Shown piece by piece: positions 17,975 to 28,582 of a stretch of DNA of 64,000 bases (position 1 is the stretch's first letter; each line of letters opens with the position of its first letter). Source of the DNA: Paracoccaceae bacterium (lineage in GTDB: Bacteria; Pseudomonadota; Alphaproteobacteria; Rhodobacterales; Rhodobacteraceae); assembly GCA_022822495.1 (NCBI GenBank), contig JAJEBQ010000043.1:96957-160956 (forward strand), given 5' to 3'. Under the pieces are notes generated by a model that was not told where the DNA came from, did not search any database, and saw only the letters and a list, made by a program, of their open reading frames with translations. The translations under genes were made by a program, and so were the position numbers.

Positions 17975-20900
17975 TATTTTGCCTCCTTCATACAAAGGAC
18001 TGAAAGCATCAGTATTGATGTATTTTACCCGCCACAAGACCGCGGCTAACCTTCTCCTGCTTGTCATGATTTTCAGTGGGGTTGTAGCATTCCCGCAGAT
18101 GCGAGCACAATTTTTTCCTGATGTGGTCTTTGACAGTGTCTCAGTCTCAGTGCAATGGAATTCTGCTGGGGCTGAAGACATTGATGCCTCCATTGTTCAG
18201 CGTATGATACCTGTTCTGCAGGAAGTTGAAGGAATTACAGGTACCCTTGCAACTTCCATGGAAGGTCGAGCCAATATTGTCCTTGAGTTTGAACCAGATT
18301 GGGATATTGATCGAGCTGTAGACGAAATCGAAAGTGCCTTGGGTACCGTTAATGATTTACCTGAAGATGTTGAAACACCAACTGTGGTACGCAGAAGTTG
18401 GCGAGACAGGGTCACCGATGTAATTATACATGGTCCTGTTTCAGTAGATCTTTTGAGTCGTTTGGCTGACGAATTTGTATTTAAGCTTTTTGAAGATGGC
18501 GTCTCAAAGGTAAATATCCGTGGAGTTGAAGCTCCACGAACAATTGTAACTGTACCTGAAGCAGGTTTGGTAAGACATAATGTTACCTTATCTGAAATTG
18601 CATCCGCCATTGGTGAGGAGGCAAATACCAAACCGACGGGTGAAGTCGGAGGATCATCTCGTGTAAGAACAGGAATTGAGAAGCGAACCCCAGAGGAAAT
18701 AACCCAGATATTTGTACGAACATATCCTGATGGGTCCAAATTGCTTGTCGGTGATTTGGCTAGGGTAACGATTGAAGGGGTAGATCGGAAGAGAGCATAC
18801 TTTGTAGGGGATGAGCCGGCTGTTTCTATCAATGTAGAGCGTTCGGGTGACGGTGATGCAATTGAACTTCAGCAAAAAGTTGAAGCAATAGCTGAAGAGA
18901 TCCGTTTATCCCTCCCTCAAGGAGTAGAAATAAATCTGATCCGTACCAGAGCGGAAGCAATTACAAATCGCCTGAATCTGCTTTATAAAAATGGCTTGAT
19001 TGGGCTTGGTCTGGTTGTGGTAGCACTATTTCTATTTCTGAATGCCCGAACCGCATTTTGGGTCGCAGCCGGAGTTCCAACAGCCATGTTTGCAGCCATT
19101 GCATTGATGTATGTTTTTGGTTTTACCCTAAACATGATTTCAATGTTTGCACTAATAATTACCCTGGGATTGGTGGTTGACGATGCCATAGTTGTTGGGG
19201 AGCATGCAGACTTCAGATTCAGACGGCTGGGCGAATCACCACTGGAGGCAGCAGAAAATGCTGCAATCATTATGGCTGCCCCAGTATTTGCAGCCAGCGT
19301 TACGACGATTATTGCCTTCTTTGGAATAATCACGATTGGAGGTAGGTTTGGATCTCTACTAATAGATTTACCTTTTACCGTTATCGTGGTCTTGGCAGCC
19401 TCACTGCTTGAGTGCTTTCTAGTACTTCCCCATCATATGAAAAATGCCCTTTCTCATTCACAGCAGAATAAATGGTACGACATGCCAAGCCGTTTTGTTG
19501 ATAGAATTTTTCAATGGCTTCAAAGAACTGTGATAAGGCCCTTTATTACTGCCGTTGTTTACGGTCGTTACGTGGTGATTGCCACAGCAGTTCTTATTTT
19601 GGCCTGGCAATTGACCCTTTTTCTAGATGGCAAGGTTAACTGGCGATTTTTCAATGCTCCTGAATTGGGTTCTGTCAGTGGTAATTTTGCCATGACACCA
19701 GGCGCAAGCAGATCTGATTCCACTGACATGATGAAAGAATTGCAAAGGGCTGCTGAAGCAGTGGGTAAAAAATTTGAAGATGAACATGGCCAAAACCCCA
19801 TAACCTTTGCCATTGCTGAAGTTGGGGGATCAACTGGGCGAGGATTATTCAGTGCGGACAGCAAAGACGGCGATCTTCTTGGATCGATAGCTATCGAATT
19901 GATTGATGCAGACCTCCGTCCCTATTCATCTTTTTCGTTTGTCGCCGAACTTCAGGATGAAGTTAGAAGGCATCCTTTATTGGAAACGTTGTCCTTTCGT
20001 GGTGGGCGCCGAGGACCAGGTGGTGATGCACTTGATGTCAAATTGTTTGGTAACAACATTTTTGTACTGAAGGACGCTGCGGAGAAATTAAAATCCGAGG
20101 TGAGTACATTTGCCATTGTTTCAGCAGTCGAAGATGATTTGGCTTATGACAAGGAGGAGTTGGTCCTAACCCTTACAGCTCAGGGTGAGGCTCTTGGATT
20201 TACCATTGATGGGTTGGCTAGAATATTGCGTGACCGCTTGAGTGGAATAACGGCAGCGACATTTCCAGTGGGAACCAGATCAGGAGAAATATTTGTTCAA
20301 TTGCCGGATGATGAAATGACGGCTGATTATCTTGAAGGGACCATGATCAGGTCACCTGATAATAATTATATTTTGTTGTCGGATATAGTTCGGATTAACA
20401 GCAACATAGGTTTTTCAACAATCCGCCGTGATAATGGTGTCAGAGTCGTTTCAGTCACCGGTGATATTTCTGAGGATGACCCGAATCAGGCTACGGAATT
20501 TGTACAAATTCTAAAGACTGAAATCCTGCCTCAGTTAGAGAGAGAATATGGCATTTCCTTTGTCCTTTCGGGCCTAGCCGAGCAAGAACAGGAATTCCTT
20601 AATGATGCCCGGCTTGGGTTTTCGCTTGTTATGCTGGGTATTTTCCTGACCCTCGTTTGGGTTTTATCAAGTTGGACAAAACCACTGATTGTTCTCATTA
20701 CTATTCCTTTTGGTTTAGTCGGTGCCATTTGGGGACATTACCTGTGGAATATTCCCTTGTCTATGTTTTCTGTCATTGGCCTCGTTGGTATGAGTGGAAT
20801 TATTATCAATGATTCGATTGTGTTAATATCTACTATAAATTTATATTCACGTACTCGCAGTATATTCAGTTCAATTGTTGATGCTACTTGTGATCGTTTC

Positions 20901-21380
20901 CGGCCTGTCATGCTCACCACCATGACCACAATTCTTGGGCTGTTGCCCCTTCTTTATGAGACATCCCAGCAAGCGAGTTTTCTTAAACCCACGGTAATCA
21001 CCTTGACCTATGGTCTTGGTTTCGGTTTCTTTCTGGTCCTTCTTTTGATTCCAGCCTTACTTCAGGTTCACACAGATATGAGCCGCCTGTTTGTTGCCCT
21101 AAGGAGAAGTCTAACAACAGGCAGGCGTAATCAGGCCATTCGTATTGGAGTAGGAATTTCGGTCATGATGGCGATCCTTCTCTTTGTTGCAACCATAGGA
21201 GTTACGATCGTTAATGGAAACACACCTTTATTGGCAATTATGCCAACTTTTCTGATAGAGCTGCTTTTTGTATCACCCCAACTTTTGGCGTATTTTATGT
21301 TCGTGATTGGTATGGCTTTGATTTGCCTAACCACCTTTCTCCTTGCCATGTATTTGAAGCGAAGATCTCAGCAAATCTAG
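17967..21380 (+). CDS. RND family efflux permease with extended C-terminus
   Basis: This 1137-residue RND transporter exchanges protons for export of an unknown substrate. TM1 is near residues 25-45. The TM4 proton-relay aspartates are visible in LGLVVDDAIVVGE, followed by AAPVFAASVTTIIAFF. Porter domains flank TM2-7 and TM8-12, and the second half ends with the usual GMSGIIINDSIVLI and LGFGFFLVLLLIP. After that normal end (about residue 1035), another 100 residues follow with about three hydrophobic segments, which is unusual. The GTG start at 17967 lies inside the adaptor gene, so the two are translationally coupled. No outer-membrane channel gene follows. Confidence 0.92.
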   Translation: MDNILPPSYKGLKASVLMYFTRHKTAANLLLLVMIFSGVVAFPQMRAQFFPDVVFDSVSVSVQWNSAGAEDIDASIVQRMIPVLQEVEGITGTLATSMEGRANIVLEFEPDWDIDRAVDEIESALGTVNDLPEDVETPTVVRRSWRDRVTDVIIHGPVSVDLLSRLADEFVFKLFEDGVSKVNIRGVEAPRTIVTVPEAGLVRHNVTLSEIASAIGEEANTKPTGEVGGSSRVRTGIEKRTPEEITQIFVRTYPDGSKLLVGDLARVTIEGVDRKRAYFVGDEPAVSINVERSGDGDAIELQQKVEAIAEEIRLSLPQGVEINLIRTRAEAITNRLNLLYKNGLIGLGLVVVALFLFLNARTAFWVAAGVPTAMFAAIALMYVFGFTLNMISMFALIITLGLVVDDAIVVGEHADFRFRRLGESPLEAAENAAIIMAAPVFAASVTTIIAFFGIITIGGRFGSLLIDLPFTVIVVLAASLLECFLVLPHHMKNALSHSQQNKWYDMPSRFVDRIFQWLQRTVIRPFITAVVYGRYVVIATAVLILAWQLTLFLDGKVNWRFFNAPELGSVSGNFAMTPGASRSDSTDMMKELQRAAEAVGKKFEDEHGQNPITFAIAEVGGSTGRGLFSADSKDGDLLGSIAIELIDADLRPYSSFSFVAELQDEVRRHPLLETLSFRGGRRGPGGDALDVKLFGNNIFVLKDAAEKLKSEVSTFAIVSAVEDDLAYDKEELVLTLTAQGEALGFTIDGLARILRDRLSGITAATFPVGTRSGEIFVQLPDDEMTADYLEGTMIRSPDNNYILLSDIVRINSNIGFSTIRRDNGVRVVSVTGDISEDDPNQATEFVQILKTEILPQLEREYGISFVLSGLAEQEQEFLNDARLGFSLVMLGIFLTLVWVLSSWTKPLIVLITIPFGLVGAIWGHYLWNIPLSMFSVIGLVGMSGIIINDSIVLISTINLYSRTRSIFSSIVDATCDRFRPVMLTTMTTILGLLPLLYETSQQASFLKPTVITLTYGLGFGFFLVLLLIPALLQVHTDMSRLFVALRRSLTTGRRNQAIRIGVGISVMMAILLFVATIGVTIVNGNTPLLAIMPTFLIELLFVSPQLLAYFMFVIGMALICLTTFLLAMYLKRRSQQI

Positions 21381-21547
21381 ATGTTTTCTGTGAATCAATT
21401 TATTTGATTGCAGATTTATTGTTCCGTGATAAAACTTCGAGGTGTCAGGAATGTCTTCAAATGCTTCAATAAAGCTAACTCCCTGCGTACCTTCTGAAAC
21501 ACTTGTACAGTTAGGAGATCATTGCTTATTCGTTCCAGTTATCATAT

Positions 21548-23113
21548 TTACCAGCGCCACATCAGCCCTGCCCCAGCACTCTTCTTTTCATCCTCGGCCA
21601 CCGGGTCAGCCCAGACATCAACACTCATGTTTTCGGCATGCGGTGTATCCGGCTCTATTCGATAGCCCACACGTGCTTCATCCACGTCATCGGAGGTGCC
21701 ACTCACCCCTCCATAGGACGATCCCACCATGCCTCCGCCCTGACTGACACCACAGGCCACTTCGGAACGCCACCTTGTCTCTCCATTGGTTTCAATCGGT
21801 TCCGGATAGGTCTCCGGTCCAAGCAGGGCGTCCTCACCACTGATGCCCTTCCCAAGATCAGACTCGAACGTGGCCGAAAACCCTTCCTTCGTGTCCGGTC
21901 GTGGGTCCCACGACACACCAAAGGTCACTCCCCAATCCCGGAAAGCACCCTCTTCATGCACCGCAAGGGTGCGCCCTTCAACGCTGAGCACAAGATGGCT
22001 GTCAGGATCACGCCAGGTCACCCCACCGTCAATCTCCAGACCGAAACCGGTTTCGGCATCCCCCCGTCATACCTTATCCCCACACCGGCATGGGGCGACA
22101 CCAATCCCTTCAGAGCCAGGGTCTCCGGCCAGGTGTGGCATCCACACCCAGACGCACCCGGGTGGTCGTCCCCACAACCGTGATCGCAACATCACTCGTC
22201 CGGGTGACCGCAACCGCGGCACGCCCCTCAGCACCAGGATGCGGTTGAATGCCGGCAACCGAGGTTCTGTGGCCCGCCGGTTGGGTGAAGGACACCGTCA
22301 TCACATCCTCTTCATCACAGAGAATGCCGTAATGCCGAATACGCGGATCAAAGGCCGGACGAAGGGTCGGAACTTTCCCCTTCGGACGAGCCCGATCACT
22401 GTCCAGGACCACCTTGAGATCACGCAACAGGGGCCCAAGCACCGGATGGGGACTAAAGGCTGTGATCAATTGGTCAGCCCGATGACGGTCCGCATAGGTC
22501 AGACGGGCCCGCACATAATGCCCCACATCCGCAGCGGTGGGAATGTACCGGGAAGACCTTGTGGTGGTGATGGGCCGCCACACACCGGGAGCAACCCATC
22601 TCTGCCACTCCACACGAGCAAGGGAAGCCGGCGACAACAGATCGGGATCCGTAACAACAATCTCCAGGGGCTCCCCCACACGAGGACGGTGGGGCACAAC
22701 CCGGGCGTGTCCAGGCTCATCACGGTCGGCAACGTCTACGGTTACAGCACGAACCTTGTTTTCGGTGCCGGTGGCCTGAAGAACCAGCTCGTAGCTGTTA
22801 TCCCGGGCGTGTCCAGGGGCGTTTCAAAATCAGGCGGCGTGACAAACCGCACGGCCCCAGCCTCCACCTTGAAGTGACCCGCATCGGGCCCGGCCAGGCG
22901 CCACGCGTCATGGGAAAGGGTCAAGACCCGTGTGTACGCCCCTTCAATATGGACAATCGGTTGGGGGGATGTGCTGGCTTCCGTAGCCTTGAGTGAGGAA
23001 GCTGGCCCCACGGCAAGAACAAGGGCAAGGAGGGTTGGACAGAGAAAGAGACCGGCGGACACGCCCGCCTTCAGGCGCCCGGAATCGCTTGCGGGAGAAC
23101 ACTCTCCGCTCAT
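21548..23113 (-). pseudogene. Broken cadherin/Ig-like surface protein with C-terminal outer-membrane barrel
   Basis: Read leftwards, the pieces form one protein in several frames. First comes a start with signal peptide (LKAGVSAGLFLCPTLLALVL..., from about 23113). Then comes a cadherin-like end (FVTPPDFETPLD, then DNSYELVLQATGTE in another frame). An Ig-like domain follows (VEWQRW...YIPTAADVGHYVRARLTY), then a cadherin-like sandwich (LRPAFDPRIRHYGI). Last is a barrel (GLVSPHAGVGIRYDGG, frameshift, ETGFGLEIDGGVTW, SVEGRTLAVHE, WGVTFGVSWDPRP) ending in Trp at 21548. At least three single-base frameshifts occur, near 22805 and 22060-22115. The last domain resembles a family of autotransporter-like barrels known from memory. 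It is much GC-richer than the flanking genes, so it is probably imported. Confidence 0.65.
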
Positions 23114-23279
23114 TCCGTGGGCACCATCGTCTGTTGTGCCTTGGCACCCCAGATCGCCAAGGACGGCAGAATCACGGGGATATCCCCTGTCGGCAAAAAG
23201 CCTTGTGCGGGGTGTGGAAAACGGGAACGTATGTGGGGCTGAAACCCCCTTGTCAGTGGGAGATGAAGGCTGATATTGA

Positions 23280-23294
23280 GGGGGGGGGGGGGGG
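23280..23294. repeat. 15-base poly-G tract
   Basis: An uninterrupted run of 15 G residues (poly-C on the strand of the broken surface-protein gene) lies about 170 bases upstream of that gene's likely ATG, inside a frame that stays open into it. Such tracts change length by slipped-strand mispairing and commonly switch surface genes. This is inference here, as the gene is already broken. Confidence 0.7.
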
Positions 23295-23987
23295 TAGAGT
23301 AAACAAAAGAGAAACAACCTTCGCCGTCCCCAATATATCATTCAATCGTTGCATGCACACTCCTGCTCAATCCTCATTCACAACAACGGTTGGCCAGGTC
23401 GCATCGCCTTGAACCTTCCGGGCGCCACAAGACCCAACAAAAAAACACCCACATGATGAAATGGGGCAACCCACACAACATTTAACCATCAAACACGGAC
23501 TGTCAACCAAAACTTTCAACCCGTGTAACTAGAGCGGCATCTCGTGAATGCAACCCCTTTGAAGGCGATTTTATGGTGCCGCAAAGCGGTATATTTAAAT
23601 TGGTATTGACATCTGCATTGTCCTTTGCCGCGACCCATAGCCTAGTTGGAATCAACCGCGCGATGTAGCATCAGGTGCACTAACCTTAAGGGTTCTAGGC
23701 TTGTCCGATTTTCCATCTGATTGGCCTGGGCCGTTTGCTCTACCTGATGACAAGCACAGGCCCGGCCTCCTGGATAATGTATCGCTTGCTCAACAAAAGT
23801 TTGACCTAGCAGGAAGCACTTTCAGCAAATGGATACAGACAAAGCAAGGAAAGAATGATGATGCCGAATCTCTTTCGGAATGTTAGCGTCTTAATCATGT
23901 CAATGCCTTAATATTAAGGCCATTTACAGGATAATCGAATGGGGTTGTATTAAAGCTGGCAATACCCGACAACAGATTAAAAACTGA
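23295..23987. other. Gene-poor region between the surface-protein remnant and the desaturase gene
   Basis: No convincing gene. A plus-strand frame open from 23641 to 23886 (after a TTG at 23701: SDFPSDWPGPFALPDDKH...) has some protein-like character but no ribosome-binding site, recognised domain or ATG. It may be decayed sequence. The first part (23295-23560) is rich in A and C with no structure I can name. Confidence 0.3.
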
Positions 23988-25019
23988 CTAGAATGAGGAT
24001 TTAACCTCTCGAGTTTTGGCTTTTAATTTAAGTCTTTCGTTCATTTTTTTATCTGCTTCAATGGTTCCGTCATGGAATGTGCCGAACCACTTGTCAAAGG
24101 GAAAAATCCCATCGGAGTAATTGACTTCAAAATACTTGTGATGTAGATAATGGGCAAAACAATGGGTATCAATTGCCCCTTTTCCTTCAATTACTATTTT
24201 GTCGAAACCAGTATGATCCGGGCCTGGTGAAAGGGCCGCATGAAAAAGTTGATTTAGGACATGTATTGGATGTGATGGAATAATCCAATGAATAAGAATA
24301 CTGGAGAAGTAAATCAGATGTTCGACTGGATGCATGGACAAACCTGACCATGGTCCTGGATTTGAATTTGCATGATGAACCTTGTGCACCGTTCGGTATA
24401 ATGGAGGCCAATGAATTAAGCGGTGAATACAATAAAAATGAAATTCTCTTGTCATGGGTATCACAAGCAACATACCAACGAAAAGATAGGGATTTTCTTT
24501 AATACTCAAATAGGGAATATAACCATTGGCCATCATCCATAAGGTTAAGATTTCATAGCCGGACCATATCGGCAAACCACTGGCAAAGCACCAGGTTAGA
24601 TTATCTTTTATCTGACTTCGAAATAAAAACGACGACCCGTCTGTCTCTTGCCAGGATGGGTTATATTTAAATTCCTTCCCTTGCCTTTTCTTGACATAAA
24701 GATGGAAATGGAAAGCACCAAACCAGACTATCATCAAACCGGCATTCCTAAGTACAATCTGTATAACCCAGCCAAGTTCGAAGGTTGTTAAGGTCTCAAG
24801 GGGTGGTGTGAGGATAAACCAAACAACCAAACTGATTAGAAAATAGAGGATGTTCCAAGGAAAAAGATACCCCGGATAGCCAAATACCCATTTGATCAAC
24901 TTGACCGGTTTAACAGGCCAAGTGAACAGAGGGGCATAAACTACTTTTTCGAAGGGTCGCCAGTGTCCTCTGCGGTCTCGTTGACCAAAATCCTCTTCCG
25001 AAATCTCAAAATTCTTCAT
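23988..25019 (-). CDS. Fatty acid hydroxylase / sterol desaturase family membrane enzyme
   Basis: This 343-residue integral membrane di-iron oxygenase has several hydrophobic segments (about residues 45-75, 85-105, 150-200). The three histidine clusters of the superfamily are clear: HFYCIHRLIHW, HKVHHANSNPGPWSGLSMHPVEH, and HCFAHYLHHKYFEVNY. These bind two irons and hydroxylate or desaturate lipid C-H bonds. The substrate cannot be told. It is transcribed away from the pca cluster, with about 150 AT-rich bases between them. Confidence 0.9.
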   Translation of the reverse strand: MKNFEISEEDFGQRDRRGHWRPFEKVVYAPLFTWPVKPVKLIKWVFGYPGYLFPWNILYFLISLVVWFILTPPLETLTTFELGWVIQIVLRNAGLMIVWFGAFHFHLYVKKRQGKEFKYNPSWQETDGSSFLFRSQIKDNLTWCFASGLPIWSGYEILTLWMMANGYIPYLSIKENPYLFVGMLLVIPMTREFHFYCIHRLIHWPPLYRTVHKVHHANSNPGPWSGLSMHPVEHLIYFSSILIHWIIPSHPIHVLNQLFHAALSPGPDHTGFDKIVIEGKGAIDTHCFAHYLHHKYFEVNYSDGIFPFDKWFGTFHDGTIEADKKMNERLKLKAKTREVKSSF

Positions 25020-25169
25020 AGAAAAAGATCATATAACAAATCAATTTAAATTTATCCTAGAAACATAGCAAATTGCTAATAATGGAAAAATATTTATTTT
25101 GGGAGGTGGAAACAAACAATAGGTTTTCATTTTATCCTGTGCAAAAATTCAAATGTAAGTGGAGGTGTT

Positions 25170-26314
<1,145 letters not shown>

Positions 26315-26938
26315 ATGCCTTTATCACCACAAATCCTGCAGGAATGCCCATCACAAACGGCCGGACCGTATGTCCATATTGGGTGTATTCCACAAGCTGC
26401 TGGTCTGGAGTGTATCTATGGTGGCAGGCACCTTGGCTCAGAAATGATCAATTCCAAAACCAAGGGCACTAGGATTTTCATCGTTGGTAAAATCTACGAT
26501 GGGACCGGAACACCCATCAAGGATGGCATCATTGAAATTTGGCAGGCTGATGCCCAAGGCTTATTCTGCAGCCCTGAAGAAAAACGGGGTAAATCGGATC
26601 CAAACTTTCGGGGGTGGGGAAGACAGCCTACAGACAGAATTACAGGTGCATTTCAGTTTGAAACAATCAAACCTGGTCAAGTACCATATATGAATATGGA
26701 TCAATTACAGGCCCCCTATCTGGCAATCTGGGTTGCCGCAAGGGGCATTAACCTGGGTCTCCACACCAGGATGTATTTTCCCGATGAGGGAGATGCCAAT
26801 GCCAAAGACCCACTATTAAACCGTCTTGAGCACCAAAATCGCGTACATACACTTATCGCCAAGCCCTTGGATGAAGGTAAATACCAATTTGATATCGTTC
26901 TTCAGGGTAACAATGAAACAGTGTTTTTTGACGTTTAA
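26315..26938 (+). CDS. pcaG: Protocatechuate 3,4-dioxygenase alpha subunit
   Basis: The alpha subunit pairs with PcaH to form the dioxygenase. It keeps the fold but lacks the full iron site, as expected. The start SPQILQECPSQTAGPYVHIG is typical, as are IEIWQADAQGLFCSP and FRGWGRQPTD. In the metal region the sequence reads MDQLQAPYLAIWVAARGINLGLHTRMYF, without the HxH pair. At 207 residues its length is normal. It directly abuts pcaH and is followed 15 bases later by pcaI. Confidence 0.96.
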   Translation: MPLSPQILQECPSQTAGPYVHIGCIPQAAGLECIYGGRHLGSEMINSKTKGTRIFIVGKIYDGTGTPIKDGIIEIWQADAQGLFCSPEEKRGKSDPNFRGWGRQPTDRITGAFQFETIKPGQVPYMNMDQLQAPYLAIWVAARGINLGLHTRMYFPDEGDANAKDPLLNRLEHQNRVHTLIAKPLDEGKYQFDIVLQGNNETVFFDV

Positions 26939-26953
26939 TCTATTGAAACTAAA

Positions 26954-27802
26954 ATGACAAAATTCCAGCCCCTATCAACCGCAATAAACGAAAACCTTGA
27001 ATCAGGTTCCTTTGTTGCCTTCGAAGGCTTTACTCATCTTATTCCCTACGCAGCAGCACATGAAACAATCAGAAGTGGAGTAAAAGATCTTACACTTGCT
27101 CGAATGACACCTGATGTAATTTATGACCAGATGATCGGTATGGGAATAGTCAAAAAATTGATCTTCTCTTATGCCGGTAATCCTGGAGTTGGTTTGCTAA
27201 GACGCTTACGAGATGCCGTCGAAAATGACTGGCCCAAACCTCTTGAAATCGAGGAACATTCACACGCCGCCATGGCTAACTCCTATGAAGCAGGTGCATC
27301 GAATTTACCAATGGCTATTTTAAGGGGGTATCAAGGGGCTGATTTGATCAATGTTAATCCAAGGATTAAAACTATTGAGTGCCCGTTTAGTGGGGAATAC
27401 TTAGCCGCAGTCCCTGCCCTGAAGCCAGATGTTTCCATCATTCATGCTCAAAAAGCAGACATCAACGGCAATGTATTGGTTGAAGGAATTATCGGTGTTC
27501 AAAAGCAAGCGGCTTTGGCAGCTGACAAGGCCCTAGTAACTGTTGAAGAAGTTGTATTGGATTTAGGTTCACACCCCAATGCGTGTGTTATCCCTTCCTG
27601 GGCTATTTCTTCGATTTCGGTTGTACCAGGGGGTGCCCATCCTTCCTATGCGCAGGGATATTATGAGAGGGACAATTCGACCTATTTGGAATGGGATAAA
27701 ATCTCAAGTGACCGCAATGCCTTTAGTGAATGGATGCAAACCAATGTGCTTGACCAGAGTCCAGAAATATTTGCTGAACGAGTAAAACATCTGAGGGAAT
27801 AA
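26954..27802 (+). CDS. pcaI: 3-oxoadipate CoA-transferase subunit A
   Basis: PcaI and PcaJ move CoA from succinyl-CoA to 3-oxoadipate, making 3-oxoadipyl-CoA. The 282-residue subunit belongs to the family I CoA-transferases: GSFVAFEGFTHLIPYAA near the start, LIFSYAGNPGVGLLRRLRDA, and NPRIKTIECPFSGEYLAAVPAL. It is longer than classic Pseudomonas PcaI and resembles the glutaconate-CoA-transferase-like type found in pca clusters of many alphaproteobacteria. It is followed by pcaJ with one base between. Confidence 0.9.
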   Translation: MTKFQPLSTAINENLESGSFVAFEGFTHLIPYAAAHETIRSGVKDLTLARMTPDVIYDQMIGMGIVKKLIFSYAGNPGVGLLRRLRDAVENDWPKPLEIEEHSHAAMANSYEAGASNLPMAILRGYQGADLINVNPRIKTIECPFSGEYLAAVPALKPDVSIIHAQKADINGNVLVEGIIGVQKQAALAADKALVTVEEVVLDLGSHPNACVIPSWAISSISVVPGGAHPSYAQGYYERDNSTYLEWDKISSDRNAFSEWMQTNVLDQSPEIFAERVKHLRE

Positions 27803-27803
27803 A

Positions 27804-28580
27804 ATGACATATTCGCCCTATGAAATAATGGTTGTTTCAGCGGCCAGGTTTCTGAAGAACGATGATGTATGCTTTGTGGGAATCGGCGCCCCATCAGCGG
27901 CCTGCAATCTGGCCAAATTAACCAGTGCACCGAATATAACACTAATCTATGAATCTGGCACAATTAATACAGCACCAAAGGTTCTTCCCCTATCCATAGG
28001 TGATGGCGAACTTTGCAGTACGGCCCTGACTACTGTTTCGGGTGTGGAAATGTTTAACTATTGGCTCCAGGGTGGTCGTATTACTGTTGGCTTTCTTGGG
28101 GCCGCACAATTGGATCGATTTGGTAATATCAACACCACGGTAATTGGCAATTACAACAAGCCAAAAGTCAGGTTGCCCGGTGGTGGCGGAGCGCCAGAAA
28201 TTGCTTCGCATTCCAAACAGGTTTATATCATTATGAAACAATCACCCCGAAGTTTTGTCAGCAAGATTGATTTCTTCACCTCTTATGGCTTTGGCAAGGG
28301 TGGTTCGGAAAGAATTGACAAGGGAATAACAACCAAGGGGCCACAATTGCTCATTACAGATAAGGCCATTTGGAAACCAACCCCCCAATCAAACGAATTA
28401 CAGGTTGTCGCTTTATATCCCGGGGTAACCAGGGAAGAAATGCAGGATACCGTCGGTTGGCCCATAAAATATGCCAAAAATCTTGAAGAATATGTTCCAC
28501 CCAGCAAGCATGAGCTTGAAGTTTTACGAGATTTGCAGGAACGAACCAAATTGGCTCATGGCAAAAAAGAAAGTAACTGA
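27804..28580 (+). CDS. pcaJ: 3-oxoadipate CoA-transferase subunit B
   Basis: This 258-residue partner of PcaI starts 1 base after it. Features are CFVGIGAPSAACNLAKLTSAPNI, LIYESGTINTAPKVLPLSIGDGEL with the glutamate that normally carries the CoA thioester (ESG), FLGAAQLDRFGNINTT and RLPGGGGAPEIASHSK. The CoA-transferase fold is clear. Assignment to 3-oxoadipate rests on its place between the dioxygenase genes and pcaF. It is followed 2 bases later by pcaF. Confidence 0.9.
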   Translation: MTYSPYEIMVVSAARFLKNDDVCFVGIGAPSAACNLAKLTSAPNITLIYESGTINTAPKVLPLSIGDGELCSTALTTVSGVEMFNYWLQGGRITVGFLGAAQLDRFGNINTTVIGNYNKPKVRLPGGGGAPEIASHSKQVYIIMKQSPRSFVSKIDFFTSYGFGKGGSERIDKGITTKGPQLLITDKAIWKPTPQSNELQVVALYPGVTREEMQDTVGWPIKYAKNLEEYVPPSKHELEVLRDLQERTKLAHGKKESN

Positions 28581-28582
28581 TA

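Noticed and set aside
18197..18832. Minus-strand open frame of 211 codons inside the RND permease gene
   Set aside because: Antisense of a fully conserved RND transporter. Composition (Ser/Thr/Pro) is typical of a shadow frame.
21843..22877. Long plus-strand open frame (344 codons) across the GC-rich region
   Set aside because: Its residues are rich in Pro, Arg, His and Ser without domain character, and the opposite strand gives clear cadherin/Ig/barrel protein pieces. It is an antisense shadow in GC-rich DNA.
23701..23886. Possible 61-codon gene starting with TTG
   Set aside because: No ribosome-binding site, no ATG, and the frame stays open upstream to 23641. No family resemblance. Kept only as a note in the gap entry.
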